Shown: in pieces, positions 1 through 10,606 of the stretch | How the letters are laid out: each line of letters opens with the position of its first letter | Position numbering within the stretch: the first letter of the stretch is position 1 | DNA from: Welwitschia mirabilis | Taxonomy: Eukaryota > Gnetophyta > Gnetopsida > Welwitschiales | Assembly (NCBI GenBank): GCA_051453625.1 | Contig: JBOZIK010000001.1 | Span: 56,268,432-56,302,907, forward strand | Length of the DNA stretch: 34,476 bases | Direction: 5' to 3' | Notes under the pieces: model-generated | The model's input: the letters and a program-made list of their open reading frames with translations, nothing else | Database searches by the model: none | Told to the model about the DNA's origin: nothing | Made by a program: the position numbers and the translations under genes

Positions 1-74
1 TTTACTTTTTATAAATATTTAATCAAACATAAACTTTACAAATTTTATAAGAAAGTAAAAATGTGGATGTGAAA
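1..74 (-). repeat. Chromovirus LTR end, copy 1
   Basis: This is the terminal part of an LTR whose element lies on the minus strand. It matches the ends of the copies at 304-589, 2044-2820 and 25700-26290, sharing the tract aaagtaaaaatgtggatgtg. The first bases of the LTR on the minus strand should read TGTCAC, but here the junction reads TTTCAC. On the minus strand a purine-rich tract (AAGGAGGTGAGAAA) sits directly before it, as expected of a polypurine tract at a 3' LTR. The piece is cut by the window edge. Confidence 0.75.
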
Positions 75-278
75 TTTCTCACCTCCTTAAGAAGTTTCGT
101 CCTTAAAACTTGCTAAAAGATCATGTCTCCACTGATTAATGTCTGCTTTTATTTCCCAAGTTGCTTCTTCCATGTATTGATCTCACCACTAAAATTTATA
201 TAAATGCACAACCATTTGCTTTTGATCAAGATTTTAATTGGTTGAGATCAAATCGATAGTCTAAGAGTATGTCAACTT
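75..278 (-). pseudogene. Chromovirus pol C-terminal tail, copy 1
   Basis: Read on the minus strand, this encodes the chromodomain-like tail of a Ty3/gypsy chromovirus polyprotein. Just before the stop codon (complement of 87-89) one frame gives MEEATWEIKADI followed by LLASFKDETS and a stop. The EEATWE block is the hallmark of the chromo-like tail that targets integration to chromatin. Frames shift within the fragment. It runs into a 25-N gap at 279-303, so its upstream part is missing. It abuts the LTR end at 74 exactly as copies 2 and 3 do. Confidence 0.75.
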
Positions 279-303
279 NNNNNNNNNNNNNNNNNNNNNN
301 NNN

Positions 304-589
304 ATCAAGATAATGATTCACATTTAATAATGAGAAAAGGAATAAATAACATGTCTCCACATTATACATTCAATTCAGCATTTACATTTAGTTGCATAAG
401 TAACTCAAATATATCATTTCCACCACACGAGCATGTGAAAATTAGCACAAACATTTACTGAAAATGTATCCATATTACAACTCAATAATACTACAATAGT
501 TGAGATTTTAAGTAATTTAATATTTTCAAATATTTTATAAAACATAAACTTGCAATTATCATAATAAAAGTGAAAATGTGGATGTAATA
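304..589 (-). repeat. Chromovirus LTR fragment, copy 2
   Basis: A second LTR end of the same family. It aligns along its length with 2530-2820 and 26000-26290, including the tracts around cacaagagcatttgaaaa and acataaactttgcaaat. Its terminal GTGACA has decayed to GTAATA at 584-589. The left side is lost in the N gap at 279-303. Confidence 0.75.
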
Positions 590-2043
590 TTTCTTACCTC
601 CTTAAGAAGTTTCATCCTTAAATGTTGCTAAAAAGTCAAAACTCTATTGGTTAAGATCTATTTTGTTTTCCAAGTTTCTTTATTTATAGATTGATTTGAC
701 CATTAAACTTTGTTTAAATGCATAGTTTTTCCTCTCAAAACCATTTTCTTATGATTAAGAATTTTAATGTGTCAACCTCTAATTGAATAGTATAGAAGTA
801 TGTCAACTTTTTAATCAGGGATTACCTTAGATTCATCAGCCAAGCATCTTTTTAACAAGAATACATGAAAGACATTATGAAGCATTGATAGATGAGGGGT
901 AAAGCCCATTCATAAGTAACAGGTCCAAGTCTCTTAATAATTTGATAGGGCCCTATGAATCTTGGTGCATGTTTCCCTTTCTTGCCAAATATAAAGACTC
1001 CTTTAAAAGATGAACATTTGAGATAAATGTGATCTTCTTCTTAAAACTCTATTTACCTCTATTTGCATACTTAGCTTAGTGTTCCTTGACCATCTTTAAC
1101 CTATTTTGAATTAATCTTATCTTCTCTTCAATATCTTGAGTGGATGAAACCCTTAATAGTCTCTTGTCAGCTACATCAAATCATGTAATAGGAGTCTTAT
1201 ACATCCTATCATATAAGGCTTCAAAAGGGGCACAACCAATTGAATCTTGATGACTATTGTTGTAGGTGAGTTCCAGTAATGCCAAATCAGTCATCCAATA
1301 TCCTTGAAAATCTAGAATTACAAATCTCAGTGAATCCTTCAAGATTTGGTTCATTCTTTTAGTTTGACCATCTATCTAATGGTGAAAGGATATGCTAATA
1401 TTTAAATTTATTCTCCAACTTATGATGGAAAAAAGTCCAAAATCTTGATCTAAACTTACTATATCTATCTGAAATAATCCTCTTTAGTACCTCACACAAT
1501 CTAATAATGCTTCTAATATTTTCCTTGATGATTATTTCAATTGAATTAGTTGTTTTAACAGGACAAAAGTGTGTACTCTTAGTTAACATATTAGTTACTA
1601 CAAAAATGGAATCATATCATTCCTTTGACTTTGGTAGACCTATAATAAAATCCATCCCAACTACTTCCCATTTTCACTTTAAAATATCGTGAGGGTATAA
1701 AATTCTAGCTGGGTATTAATGTTCAGCCTTGACTAATTGATAAGTCATGCATTTTGCTACATAGTTCACAATCTTAGACTTCATACCTAGCCATTAGAAG
1801 TATTGTTTGATGTTCCTGTACATCTTGTTAACTCTTAGATGAATAGCATATCAAGTACTATGGAACTCCTTAAAAATAATTTTCTTTACTTGATTCCCAT
1901 TCGGTATTATAATCCTTCCTAAATAAGAAACAAATTCATTAGTTAATACTGTAAATCCTTCAATCCCTTCTTCCCTTACCTTCTTGAAAAGAGGACAATC
2001 TTGTTGTAAGTCATAAAACATTTTGAATAAATCCTTTTGTAAG
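590..2043 (-). pseudogene. Chromovirus integrase and pol tail, copy 2
   Basis: Minus-strand pol pseudogene carrying integrase and the C-terminal tail. Reading 2043 to 590, it shows: the HHCC zinc-binding region with NKMYRNIKQYF (about 1850-1740); the start of the catalytic core with MDFIIGLPKSK (about 1660-1620), so the first catalytic Asp is present; LTKSTHFCPVKTT; the second core block reading SDRYSKF; GPY/F-like FIGPYQIIKR (about 930-960); and the chromo-like tail up to 590. There are many stops and frameshifts. The 5' side breaks off at 2043, where it joins LTR copy 3 directly. That point equals about 6853 in copy 3, in the region linking RNase H and integrase. The element cannot be functional. 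Confidence 0.85.
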
Positions 2044-2820
2044 CATGAAAGTATAAAACCATACCTGTAAGTTTGTTGTTTGAAGATCTTCCAAGTTTTT
2101 TAGAGCTCTTAAGCATCTTAAGCTTTTAATATTTCAAGGCAAGATTATTTTTGAAAAATAAACTAGACTTAAGGAAGGAAGGACTCTATTTAAAGTGAGA
2201 TAACATGCATAAGATGATGAAACTCAAGGATACAAAAGGACACAACATGAAGCGATGGTTAAGAGGGAGTTTCAAACATCTCATAAAGGCTTGCATGACC
2301 ACCGCATGCTTTTAATAACATAAAAATAATGCTTTACATTTAATCATAATAATGAGAAAAAATAAATAACAAGACTTCATAATTTACATTTAAATGCATA
2401 GATTCTAGAAAAGTATAATAAGANNNNNNNNNNTTAAGAGAGAAGTTACATAATGTTTCATAAAAGATTGCATGGCCACTGAGTGCTTTTAATAATATAA
2501 TAAAGATAATGCTTTACATCTAATAATTAGGAAGGACCAAAAAAAAAAAAAAACATGTCTTCATAATATACATTTAATTCAACATAATTTCTAAAAAGTG
2601 CATAAGTAAATAGAAGAAATCATTTTCACCACAAGAGCATTTGAAAATTGTATGAAAACATTTAATCAAAGGGTACTCATATTACAATTTAATAAGACTG
2701 CATTTTAAGAATATAACATTTATAAGAATTAGGGGTTTGAAATAATTTAATATTTTTTAAATATTTCATCGAACATAAACTTTGCAAATTTTATAAGAAA
2801 GTAAAAATGTGGACGTGACA
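2044..2820 (-). repeat. Chromovirus LTR, copy 3 (partial, with internal duplication)
   Basis: Partial LTR homologous to 25700-26290 and ending in a clean GTGACA at 2815-2820, so on the minus strand the LTR starts TGTCACGTCC. It begins abruptly at 2044, fused to the pol of copy 2. It contains a roughly 180-bp duplication, about 2259-2424 against 2435-2640, separated by 10 N. The tract ataatgctttacat appears in both arms. The right LTR at 26290 lacks this duplication. This is the 3' LTR of the pol copy that follows at 2821. Confidence 0.75.
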
Positions 2821-4078
2821 TTTCTCATCTCCTTAAGAAGTTGCATCCTTGAAACTTGCTAAAAGATCAAGTCTCCACTAACTAACATATTTTTATTTTT
2901 AAGTTGCTTATTGCATGGATTGATTTGACCATTAAACTTTATATAAATGCATAGTTTTTCTCTTAAAACCATTTGCTTTTAATTAAGAATTTTAACTGGT
3001 TGAGATCTAATCAAAGAGTCTAGGAATATGTCAACTTATTGATCAGGGATTACCTTAGATTCATTAGCCAAGCATTTCCTTAACAAGGATATATGAAAGA
3101 AATCATGAAGCATGGATAGATGAGGTGATAAAGCCAATTCATAAGTAATAGATCCAATCCTTTTAATAATTTGATAAGGCCCTATGAATGTCAGTGCGAG
3201 TTTCCCTTTCTTGATAAATCTAAAGACTCCCTTAAAAGATGAACATTTGAGATTAACATGATCTCCTTCTTGGAACTCTATTTACCTCATTTGGTGGTTT
3301 GCATACTTAGCTTGATGATCTTTGACCATATTTAACTTATTTTGAATCAATCTTACCTTCTCTTCTAGGTCTTGAGTGGATGAAATCCTTAACAGTCCTT
3401 TGTTAGCTGCATAAAACCATGTAATAAGTGTCCTACACTTTCTGCCATATAAAGCTTCAAAGGGAGTACAACCTATCGATTCTTATAGGTGAATTCCACT
3501 AATGCCAAATGATCCATCCAAGATCCTCCAGAATCTAGAATTACAAATCTCAATAAATCTTCCAAGATTTGGTTCATTCTTTTAGTTTGATCATCCATTT
3601 GAGGGTGAAAAGCTATGCTCAAATTTAAAATTGTTCCCAACTCATTATCAAAATAAGTCCAAAATCTTGATGTAAACTTACTATCTCTATCAAAAATAAT
3701 CCTCTTTGGCATTCCATGCAATATAAAAATGCTTCTAACATATTCCTTTATAATTATTTCAGCTAAATTAGTTATCTTAATTAGACAGAAGTGTGTACTC
3801 TTAGTTAACAGATCCGTTACTACAAAAATAAAATCATATCCTTCCTTTGACTTTGGTAGACCTATAATAAAATATATCCAAACTACTTCCCACTTCCACT
3901 CTGAAATATCGTGAGGGTATAAAAGTCTAGCTAGGTGTTGATGTTTAGCCTTAACTAATTAATAAGTCATGCATTTTACTACATAATCCACAATCTCAGA
4001 CTTCATACTTGGCCACTAGAAGTATTGTTTTATGTCCTTGTACATCTTGTTGACTCCTAGATGAATAGCATACTCTAT
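2821..4078 (-). pseudogene. Chromovirus integrase and pol tail, copy 3 (distal half)
   Basis: The best-preserved integrase here, on the minus strand. An uninterrupted 82-codon stretch at 3473-3721 reads through the catalytic core: MPKRIIFDRDSKFTSRFW, then LNLSIAFHPQMDDQTKR and ILEDLLRFVI, with the DRD Asp and the following Glu in place. The block corresponding to MDFI near 3865 reads IYFI, so the first catalytic Asp is lost. The HHCC region lies at about 3955-4070. GPYQIIKRIG (about 3160-3185) is the GPY/F module, followed by a decayed chromo-like tail ending at the LTR boundary 2820. At 4078 it is interrupted by a foreign LTR and continues at 6667. Confidence 0.88.
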
Positions 4079-5165
4079 TGCGATGCCAATTTGTAGGAAT
4101 TTGATAGTCTATTTGGAGTACTTTTGTAGGACATTTATACAAGTTTAGATGTAATTCTGCCGATTATGAAAAGACGATATGATGATCATGAAAACATGTA
4201 ATTCTTAGTATAATTGGAGGTATTTCAGACATGTTCTGATACTTAGCATATTTAAGGAGGACTAAAGGTAAAGAAGACCAATTAATGCTACTTGAGGAGC
4301 TTGGGAAGAGTGTCGTCTCCACTCTCTTCCCCACGACATATGGGACGATAGTTCATTATAACAGCTACACAAGAAAAACAAATGAACAACACTTGGACAG
4401 CACATGCACATGAAGTATTGGTGGTGTAGTACCCTTGATTGTCCCCATGACATGCAGGACGATGACCTCAAAAAGGCTCTAGAACTAACGGTAGCACATG
4501 GGCAAGCATTATCCCCTCTATCGTGTAAATGAAAATGCACAGAAAACCCACAGGATTGACGGCAGCTAATGGCACACAACCCAAGCCATTAAGGTGGCAT
4601 CGTCCCCTTTGTCGTGTGAATGACAAACAGGATGACAACTATTTTTACATTGTAAAAAGTACGAAATGGGCCATGTGGGTTGTTAGGGTTTTTTTCCCTG
4701 CCTTTAGGGTTTGACCTCCAATTTCATTAATGGAAATCTATAAGTACCCTTCCCTCCTTCACTTCCAAATCATCTTTGTACTTGATATGCTTGTGACAAA
4801 AGCTTGAAGGTAGGAGGTCCATTTAATAGCTACAGAAAAGGGTTTCCTTGGTGTTAGGCTGTGTCTCTTCCATTGAGGTGCTATTATTCTATTGTAAATG
4901 GATGTAATTCTCTTTTCATTAATACAAATACTATTTCATTCTAATTCTGTGAATGTTCCTTATGCTTTAAGTTGATCATAATTAAGTAATAGTTCTATGA
5001 TTTATTTAGATTATGAGGGCAACCTTTTTTAAGATTGATTTTGGCTAGTAGTAGGTTTGCATTGCATTTTTATTTCATTCATATTGCATATTGCATATTC
5101 TACTTGGTAGATATAATAGTTTATGTTAATTAAGAATTAGTAGATACTCTTCTTGATTGATGTAA

Positions 5166-5924
5166 NNNNNNNNNNNNNNNNNNNNNNNNNNNNNNNNNNN
5201 NNNNNNNNNNNNNNNNNNNNNNNNNNNNNNNNNNNNNNNNNNNNNNNNNNNNNNNNNNNNNNNNNNNNNNNNNNNNNNNNNNNNNNNNNNNNNNNNNNNN
5301 NNNNNNNNNNNNNNNNNNNNNNNNNNNNNNNNNNNNNNNNNNNNNNNNNNNNNNNNNNNNNNNNNNNNNNNNNNNNNNNNNNNNNNNNNNNNNNNNNNNN
5401 NNNNNNNNNNNNNNNNNNNNNNNNNNNNNNNNNNNNNNNNNNNNNNNNNNNNNNNNNNNNNNNNNNNNNNNNNNNNNNNNNNNNNNNNNNNNNNNNNNNN
5501 NNNNNNNNNNNNNNNNNNNNNNNNNNNNNNNNNNNNNNNNNNNNNNNNNNNNNNNNNNNNNNNNNNNNNNNNNNNNNNNNNNNNNNNNNNNNNNNNNNNN
5601 NNNNNNNNNNNNNNNNNNNNNNNNNNNNNNNNNNNNNNNNNNNNNNNNNNNNNNNNNNNNNNNNNNNNNNNNNNNNNNNNNNNNNNNNNNNNNNNNNNNN
5701 NNNNNNNNNNNNNNNNNNNNNNNNNNNNNNNNNNNNNNNNNNNNNNNNNNNNNNNNNNNNNNNNNNNNNNNNNNNNNNNNNNNNNNNNNNNNNNNNNNNN
5801 NNNNNNNNNNNNNNNNNNNNNNNNNNNNNNNNNNNNNNNNNNNNNNNNNNNNNNNNNNNNNNNNNNNNNNNNNNNNNNNNNNNNNNNNNNNNNNNNNNNN
5901 NNNNNNNNNNNNNNNNNNNNNNNN
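5166..5924. other. Assembly gap (759 N)
   Basis: Undetermined bases inside the Athila/Tat-like insertion, flanked by two copies of the same LTR segment. Two complete tandem LTRs would need at least about 1.05 kb here (the end of the first plus the start of the second), so the stated size is probably not exact. Confidence 0.95.
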
Positions 5925-6390
5925 ATCATCGTTGTACTTGATATGCTTGTGACAAAAGCTTGAAGGTAGGAGGTCCATCTAGTAGCTGCAGACAGGGGTT
6001 CTCCTTGTGTTAGGTTGTGTCTCTTCCATTGAGGTGCTGTTATTCTGTTGTAAGTGGACTTAAATTTCTTTTGATTAATACAATTACTCTTTTTATTTTA
6101 ATTATGTGAATGTCCCTTATGGTTTAAGTTGATCTTATTTAGTGATAAGCTTAGATTTATTTAGATCATGAAGGAAACCTTTGTTAAGGTTGATCTTAGT
6201 TAGTAGTAGGTTTGCATTGCATTTCCATTTTATTTTATATTTCATATAGCATATTCTACTTGGTAGATCTCATAGTTTATATTGGTTATGAATTAGTTGA
6301 AGGCTCTTCTTAATTGATATGAATTATAAGAAGGATAGTCTTTGTAACAGAAAGGCTAGAAGCTAATCCTTGTGATAGAAGATTAGGAAC

Positions 6391-6426
6391 CAAGTGAATC
6401 CATTCCATTTCCATTCCATTCACTTG
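6391..6426. other. Short inverted repeat in LTR
   Basis: CAAGTGAAT at 6391-6399 pairs perfectly with ATTCACTTG at 6418-6426 around an 18-base loop made of CCATTCC-type repeats. It lies in the downstream part of the Athila/Tat-like LTR. Any role is unknown. Confidence 0.5.
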
Positions 6427-6666
6427 CATTTCATATTCATTCATATTACATTGCATTTACTTTATTATTTACTTTCAGTCAGTAAAAGATAAAAGACCAA
6501 AGACTACCTTTGAAAATTGATTCTCCAACTCTGAGCCTAGTTCCTTCATTGGGATTACGACATTCAGGTGAACTCTCGTCTATACTAGCATGTGTTTTTT
6601 TGCAAGTTATATGATCTAAAGGTTTACCTAAAGAGCTTCAAAATTATATAAATTTGCACTGCAACA

Positions 6667-7574
6667 AACTCCTTAAAAGTTATTTTATTTACTTGATCCC
6701 CATTCGATACTATAATCATTTCTAAATAAGAAATAAATTCATTAGTTGATATTGTAAATTATTCAATCTCTTCTTTACTTACCTTTCTAAAAAGAGGAAA
6801 ATCTTTCTGTAAGTCATAAATCATTTTGAATAAATCCTTTTGTAAGATCATTCGACTAAGAAAATGTCTCCTTTTATTCAATGCATTGACAACAACATTG
6901 GATTTTTCCTCATGGTAATTTATTGTTAAATCAAAATCCTATAGAAATTCTACCCATATTGTCTACCTTAGATTTAAGTTGGGTTGAGTGTGAATGTAGT
7001 TGAGGCTCTTATGATCTGTCTAGATTTTAACTCTTTTTTCATATAGGTAGTGCCTCCAAATTTTAAGTGGATGAATTACAACGGCTAGTTCTAAGTGATG
7101 TACATGATAGTTCTTTTCATGATTCTTTAACTGTCTTGATGCATAGTAATAACTCTTCCTTCCTGCATTAATATTGCTCCTAATCCTTCCCTAGAAGCAT
7201 TTGTAAAAACTATATAAGTTTTTTCTCATTCTTCTATTTTTAAAAAAGGAGCAGATACAAGCATCTCCTTCAATTTTCGAAGAGATTCATCACATTAGGT
7301 AGTCCATTCAAAGGGATAATCCTTTCTTAAGAAGGTTGTAAGAGGGATAATAATCTTAGAAAAGTTTCAAATGAACCTTTGATAATATCCTGCTAGATTA
7401 AAAAAACTCCTTACCTCTATCACTAGTTCTGGATTAGGTCAATCTACTACTACTTACACTTTATCACTGTCCACAGTGATTCCTTCTTCAGATATTAAAT
7501 GTCTCAAAAATGTAATCTTAGTTAACCAAAATTCACCTTTTTTAAAGTTGACATAGAATTGATTCTTTCTTAAN
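6667..7574 (-). pseudogene. Chromovirus RNase H and RT thumb, copy 3
   Basis: Continuation of the copy 3 pol on the minus strand beyond the LTR insertion. Between about 7190 and 7010 it reads RSNINAGR, YYYASRQLKNHEKNYHVHH, LELAVVIHPLKIWRHYLY: the Ty3/gypsy RNase H region. Upstream, 7570-7290 reads NFKKGEFWLTKITFLRHLI, SEEGITVDSDKV, VIEVRSFFNLAGYYQRFI and KDYPFEWTT, the RT thumb and connection. Several in-frame stops replace Gln or Trp codons. RNase H would remove the RNA strand of the RNA-DNA hybrid during reverse transcription. Confidence 0.88.
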
Positions 7575-8292
7575 NNNNNNNNNNNNNNNNNNNNNNNNNN
7601 NNNNNNNNNNNNNNNNNNNNNNNNNNNNNNNNNNNNNNNNNNNNNNNNNNNNNNNNNNNNNNNNNNNNNNNNNNNNNNNNNNNNNNNNNNNNNNNNNNNN
7701 NNNNNNNNNNNNNNNNNNNNNNNNNNNNNNNNNNNNNNNNNNNNNNNNNNNNNNNNNNNNNNNNNNNNNNNNNNNNNNNNNNNNNNNNNNNNNNNNNNNN
7801 NNNNNNNNNNNNNNNNNNNNNNNNNNNNNNNNNNNNNNNNNNNNNNNNNNNNNNNNNNNNNNNNNNNNNNNNNNNNNNNNNNNNNNNNNNNNNNNNNNNN
7901 NNNNNNNNNNNNNNNNNNNNNNNNNNNNNNNNNNNNNNNNNNNNNNNNNNNNNNNNNNNNNNNNNNNNNNNNNNNNNNNNNNNNNNNNNNNNNNNNNNNN
8001 NNNNNNNNNNNNNNNNNNNNNNNNNNNNNNNNNNNNNNNNNNNNNNNNNNNNNNNNNNNNNNNNNNNNNNNNNNNNNNNNNNNNNNNNNNNNNNNNNNNN
8101 NNNNNNNNNNNNNNNNNNNNNNNNNNNNNNNNNNNNNNNNNNNNNNNNNNNNNNNNNNNNNNNNNNNNNNNNNNNNNNNNNNNNNNNNNNNNNNNNNNNN
8201 NNNNNNNNNNNNNNNNNNNNNNNNNNNNNNNNNNNNNNNNNNNNNNNNNNNNNNNNNNNNNNNNNNNNNNNNNNNNNNNNNNNNNNNNNNNN
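7575..8292. other. Assembly gap (718 N) inside chromovirus RT
   Basis: The gap falls between the RT block ending [11 protein letters not shown] and the block starting NFKKGEFW. In Ty3/gypsy RT these are normally about 40 residues (roughly 120 bases) apart, and that stretch would hold the catalytic YxDD box. The gap is therefore about 600 bases longer than the domain needs: either another insertion or a wrong size estimate. Confidence 0.9.
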
Positions 8293-8880
8293 TCGAAAAA
8301 TATTATTCATGATATCCATAAAAGCAAAAGGTACATTAGAAAGTCCAAATGGTACTACTAGAAATTCATAATGGCCATACCTGATATGAAATTCTGTTTT
8401 GAAAATGTCTTATTATTTTATTCTAAGTTGGTGATAACCTAACTTGAAATAAATCTTTGAGAAAAATTTTGCAAATTTTAGTTGATTAAAAAGTTCTTCC
8501 ATTTTAAGCAAAGGATAACTGTTCTTAACTGTCATCCTATTCAACATTATGTAGTCCACACACAACCTTAACCCATCATACTTCTTCTTAACAGATAGAA
8601 CTAGTACACCCTAAGGAGAAATACTTGGTCTAATTAAATACTTATCTAGAAGTACTATTAACTATGCCTTTAATTTTTCTAGCTCCACAAGAGGCATTTT
8701 ATAAGGTACTCTTGAAATTGGTTTTGATCCTTCTTTGACAGTTATCTCGAAATCCTCTACCCTTTTTGGTGAATAACTTGATAGATCTTTTAGAAAGACA
8801 TTCAGGTATTCCTACACAACTAGAATATCTAATAAATTCAGGTTATTTTGTGAAGAATCGTTAAATTTAACAATTCCAAA
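8293..8880 (-). pseudogene. Chromovirus reverse transcriptase, fingers and palm, copy 3
   Basis: The minus strand reads, in order: EYLNVFLKDLSSYSPKRVED (linker before RT), SKPISRVPYKMPLVELEKL, LIVLLDKYLIRPSISP, LVLSVKKKYDGLRLCVDY, MLNRMTVKNSYPLLKMEELF, KFFSKIYFKLGYHQLRIK, and [20 protein letters not shown]. This is the standard order of a Ty3/gypsy RT. The motif A Asp (FSKID in relatives) is Tyr here (FSKIY), so the enzyme is dead even apart from its stops. Most of the protease and gag regions that should lie upstream are deleted. Confidence 0.9.
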
Positions 8881-9060
8881 AACTTGACCATGTTGTTAAT
8901 ATCTTAAAAAGTTAAAGGATTCATCCTCTTAACTTACACCATCATACAGTTGCTATCTTTCCACTGATTGCTTACTTATAAGTTCATTCACTAGATTGCT
9001 AACTAAATTTATTAAAGTTATAACTTTAGTTGGTTGGATAAATACCCTTCTTTGGGCCAT
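8881..9060 (-). pseudogene. Chromovirus gag N-terminal stub
   Basis: A start codon (complement of 9058-9060) opens a minus-strand frame reading MAQRRVFIQPTKVIT, then LVSNLVNELISKQSVE, before a stop. It lies about 200 bases inside the primer binding site, where gag should start. It then runs straight into the pre-RT linker. The bulk of gag (capsid, zinc knuckle) and the protease core are missing, so this copy has an internal deletion of perhaps 1-1.5 kb. The gag assignment rests mainly on position. Confidence 0.5.
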
Positions 9061-9249
9061 GTTAAACCAATAGGAATCAATCTACACATATTACATGCCT
9101 AAGTTTCCATGTTAAAACTTGCAACTTTAATAGAGTTAAGACAAGTGAAAATTGCAATCTACATTCTAATAATAGTTATGCCTAGTGAAATTGTTAACTA
9201 TACTCTAATGTTGATATAAATTCATGATAGATATGCCCAGCAAAATTGT

Positions 9250-9268
9250 AACCTAGGCTGTGATGCCA
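9250..9268 (-). promoter_or_regulatory. Primer binding site, tRNA-iMet type
   Basis: The minus strand reads TGGCATCACAGCCTAGGTT, matching the complement of the plant initiator tRNA-Met 3' end (TGGTATCAGAGC..) with few changes. Two bases separate it from the LTR, which on the plus strand starts TGTAAAATCC at 9271. This fixes the 5' end of the minus-strand chromovirus, and with the end at 2820 gives an internal region of 2821-9270. Confidence 0.8.
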
Positions 9269-9661
9269 AATGTAAAATCCCATATTCCTGTAGTCAAAAA
9301 ATCTTCAAAGTTGATGCTTTAAAAACAACTGTATATCTCAAATTTAAATAGTTGAAATAATTTTCATACTTTACCTTGAAATATAATACCTAGAAGGTGG
9401 CCCATGAGGGGTAAAGGATTAGGTAAAGACGTGGTTGTGATCTTAATTAAAATAATAAAAAAAATATGGGAAAGACTCAAGCATCAAAATTTAAATCTAA
9501 AATATTCAATCATAAGAATTGAAGTTTTTATTCTTTTATTTCTTTGAATGAGCTAGGGAATTATTTTGAAGCATAAGACTTAATGGCATAATAGTAAAGG
9601 CATAAGAAATTTAAGTGTTCTTCTTCTATTTTAACAATAGGTAGGTACTTAGGATTCCACT

Positions 9662-9710
9662 AAGAATCGAACTTATAACCTCTCAATTGATACTTCTATG
9701 ACTTAACCAG
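9662..9710 (-). repeat. tRNA-like (SINE-type) Pol III box pair
   Basis: On the minus strand CTGGTTAAGTCATAG (9696-9710) resembles an A box and GTTCGATTCTT (9662-9672) closely matches a B box. No complete cloverleaf is apparent. It may be a decayed tRNA-derived SINE head inside the LTR. Confidence 0.35.
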
Positions 9711-10544
9711 TGTGATAAGGATGTTGTTGTTGAAACAAGTTCAAGGAAAATGAATTAATGTCAAGAGTGGAGTTTACCAAGATGATGAAATGAAGTTTGG
9801 AATTCGAAATTTTACTTGGACAAGCAGAAATTTTAGAGGGTGCTAGGAGCAATCTAACGAGAAGTGGACTAAATAAATGTAAGGAAAGCAATTTACAGAG
9901 GAGATAACCTAAAAACACAACTTAAAATCACAGCTAAAGAATGATTTTAGAAAGAAAACTGGGGAATGAAAGCAATGAAACACTAAGGAAAATTAATACT
10001 CTATTGACGTGTTTCAATTAAAAACAATCTATGAATGTTGGATGGAAGAGGGGAACTACCAAAATTAGAAATAAACATAGTGGAAGTAAGAATAAAATGC
10101 TCAAGGATTTGTGACACTAGCATGGATCAAGAGTTGAGTCAAGTGCATAAACATTTTTTTGGATCAGCATTAAGAGTTTTCAGTGTTTTTAAATTGCTAG
10201 GAAAGGGCCTCCTTTTAATAAAGATCAAGAAAAAGATTTATAAGTAGTGTTGAAGGTGGAGCGCCATAATTTCTGGGCATTCTTACCTTGTTCTAAAATT
10301 GAAGAATGCATTTTCTAGTGTTTGGAGTTTTAAGCGACATCTATAATGATGGATAAAGTGCATTTTATCAAGAAGTGGAAACAAATGATATTATCAATGC
10401 CCAACACCTACAACCATCCCTTCAATCAAAATCTATAATAGCGCAATGAACTGTGCTTCTAAAACGATCAACTCTTAAGTACACCTAATCAAGGTGGATC
10501 CAATATTCAGTACATTTGATAGGGTAATTCTTCTTTAACAATAA

Positions 10545-10606
10545 TAGCTTAATGGTTTGGTGGTAAGAGGCAGTTACAAAAAGAGGGAGGGTAGCAGTTC
10601 AAATCC
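10545..10606 (+). repeat. tRNA-like (SINE-type) Pol III box pair
   Basis: TAGCTTAATGGTTTGG (10545-10560) resembles an A box and AGTTCAAATCC (10596-10606) a B box, about 35 bases apart, as in tRNA genes and tRNA-derived SINE heads. The stretch between does not fold into an obvious anticodon arm. A degraded SINE head is more likely than a tRNA gene. Confidence 0.4.

Larger units (their letters stand above)
4079..6666 (+). mobile_element. Athila/Tat-like LTR insertion (one LTR with duplication, or two LTRs around a gap)
   Basis: This interrupts the chromovirus integrase: in copy 2 the flanking pol is continuous at about 1855-1875. It starts TGCGATGCCAATTTG and ends ATTTGCACTGCAACA. The LTR at 29666-30763 has a similar start (TGTGATGCTAAATTC) and end (ATGCATCACAACA), so both belong to one family. 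Shared inner blocks include the ttgtaagtggatgtaatt and taatacaa tracts and the acgacatt tract near the end. Segment 4790-5165 is repeated at 5925-6325 across 759 N. No matching target duplication is visible (tctat on the left, aactc on the right). The open frames at 4262-4579 and 4529-4714 are incidental. Confidence 0.7.

Noticed and set aside
4262-4714. A 105-codon frame (-) and a 61-codon frame (+)
   Set aside because: Both lie inside the Athila/Tat-like LTR, match no domain, and are not kept in the related LTR at 29666-30763.
5126-5978. Open frames of 260-280 codons on both strands
   Set aside because: They are almost entirely N. The same holds for the long frames over 7570-8319, 12108-12892 and 19415-20214.
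10545-10606. Functional tRNA gene
   Set aside because: A and B boxes are recognisable, but I could not form acceptor and anticodon arms. A SINE-type remnant is more likely.
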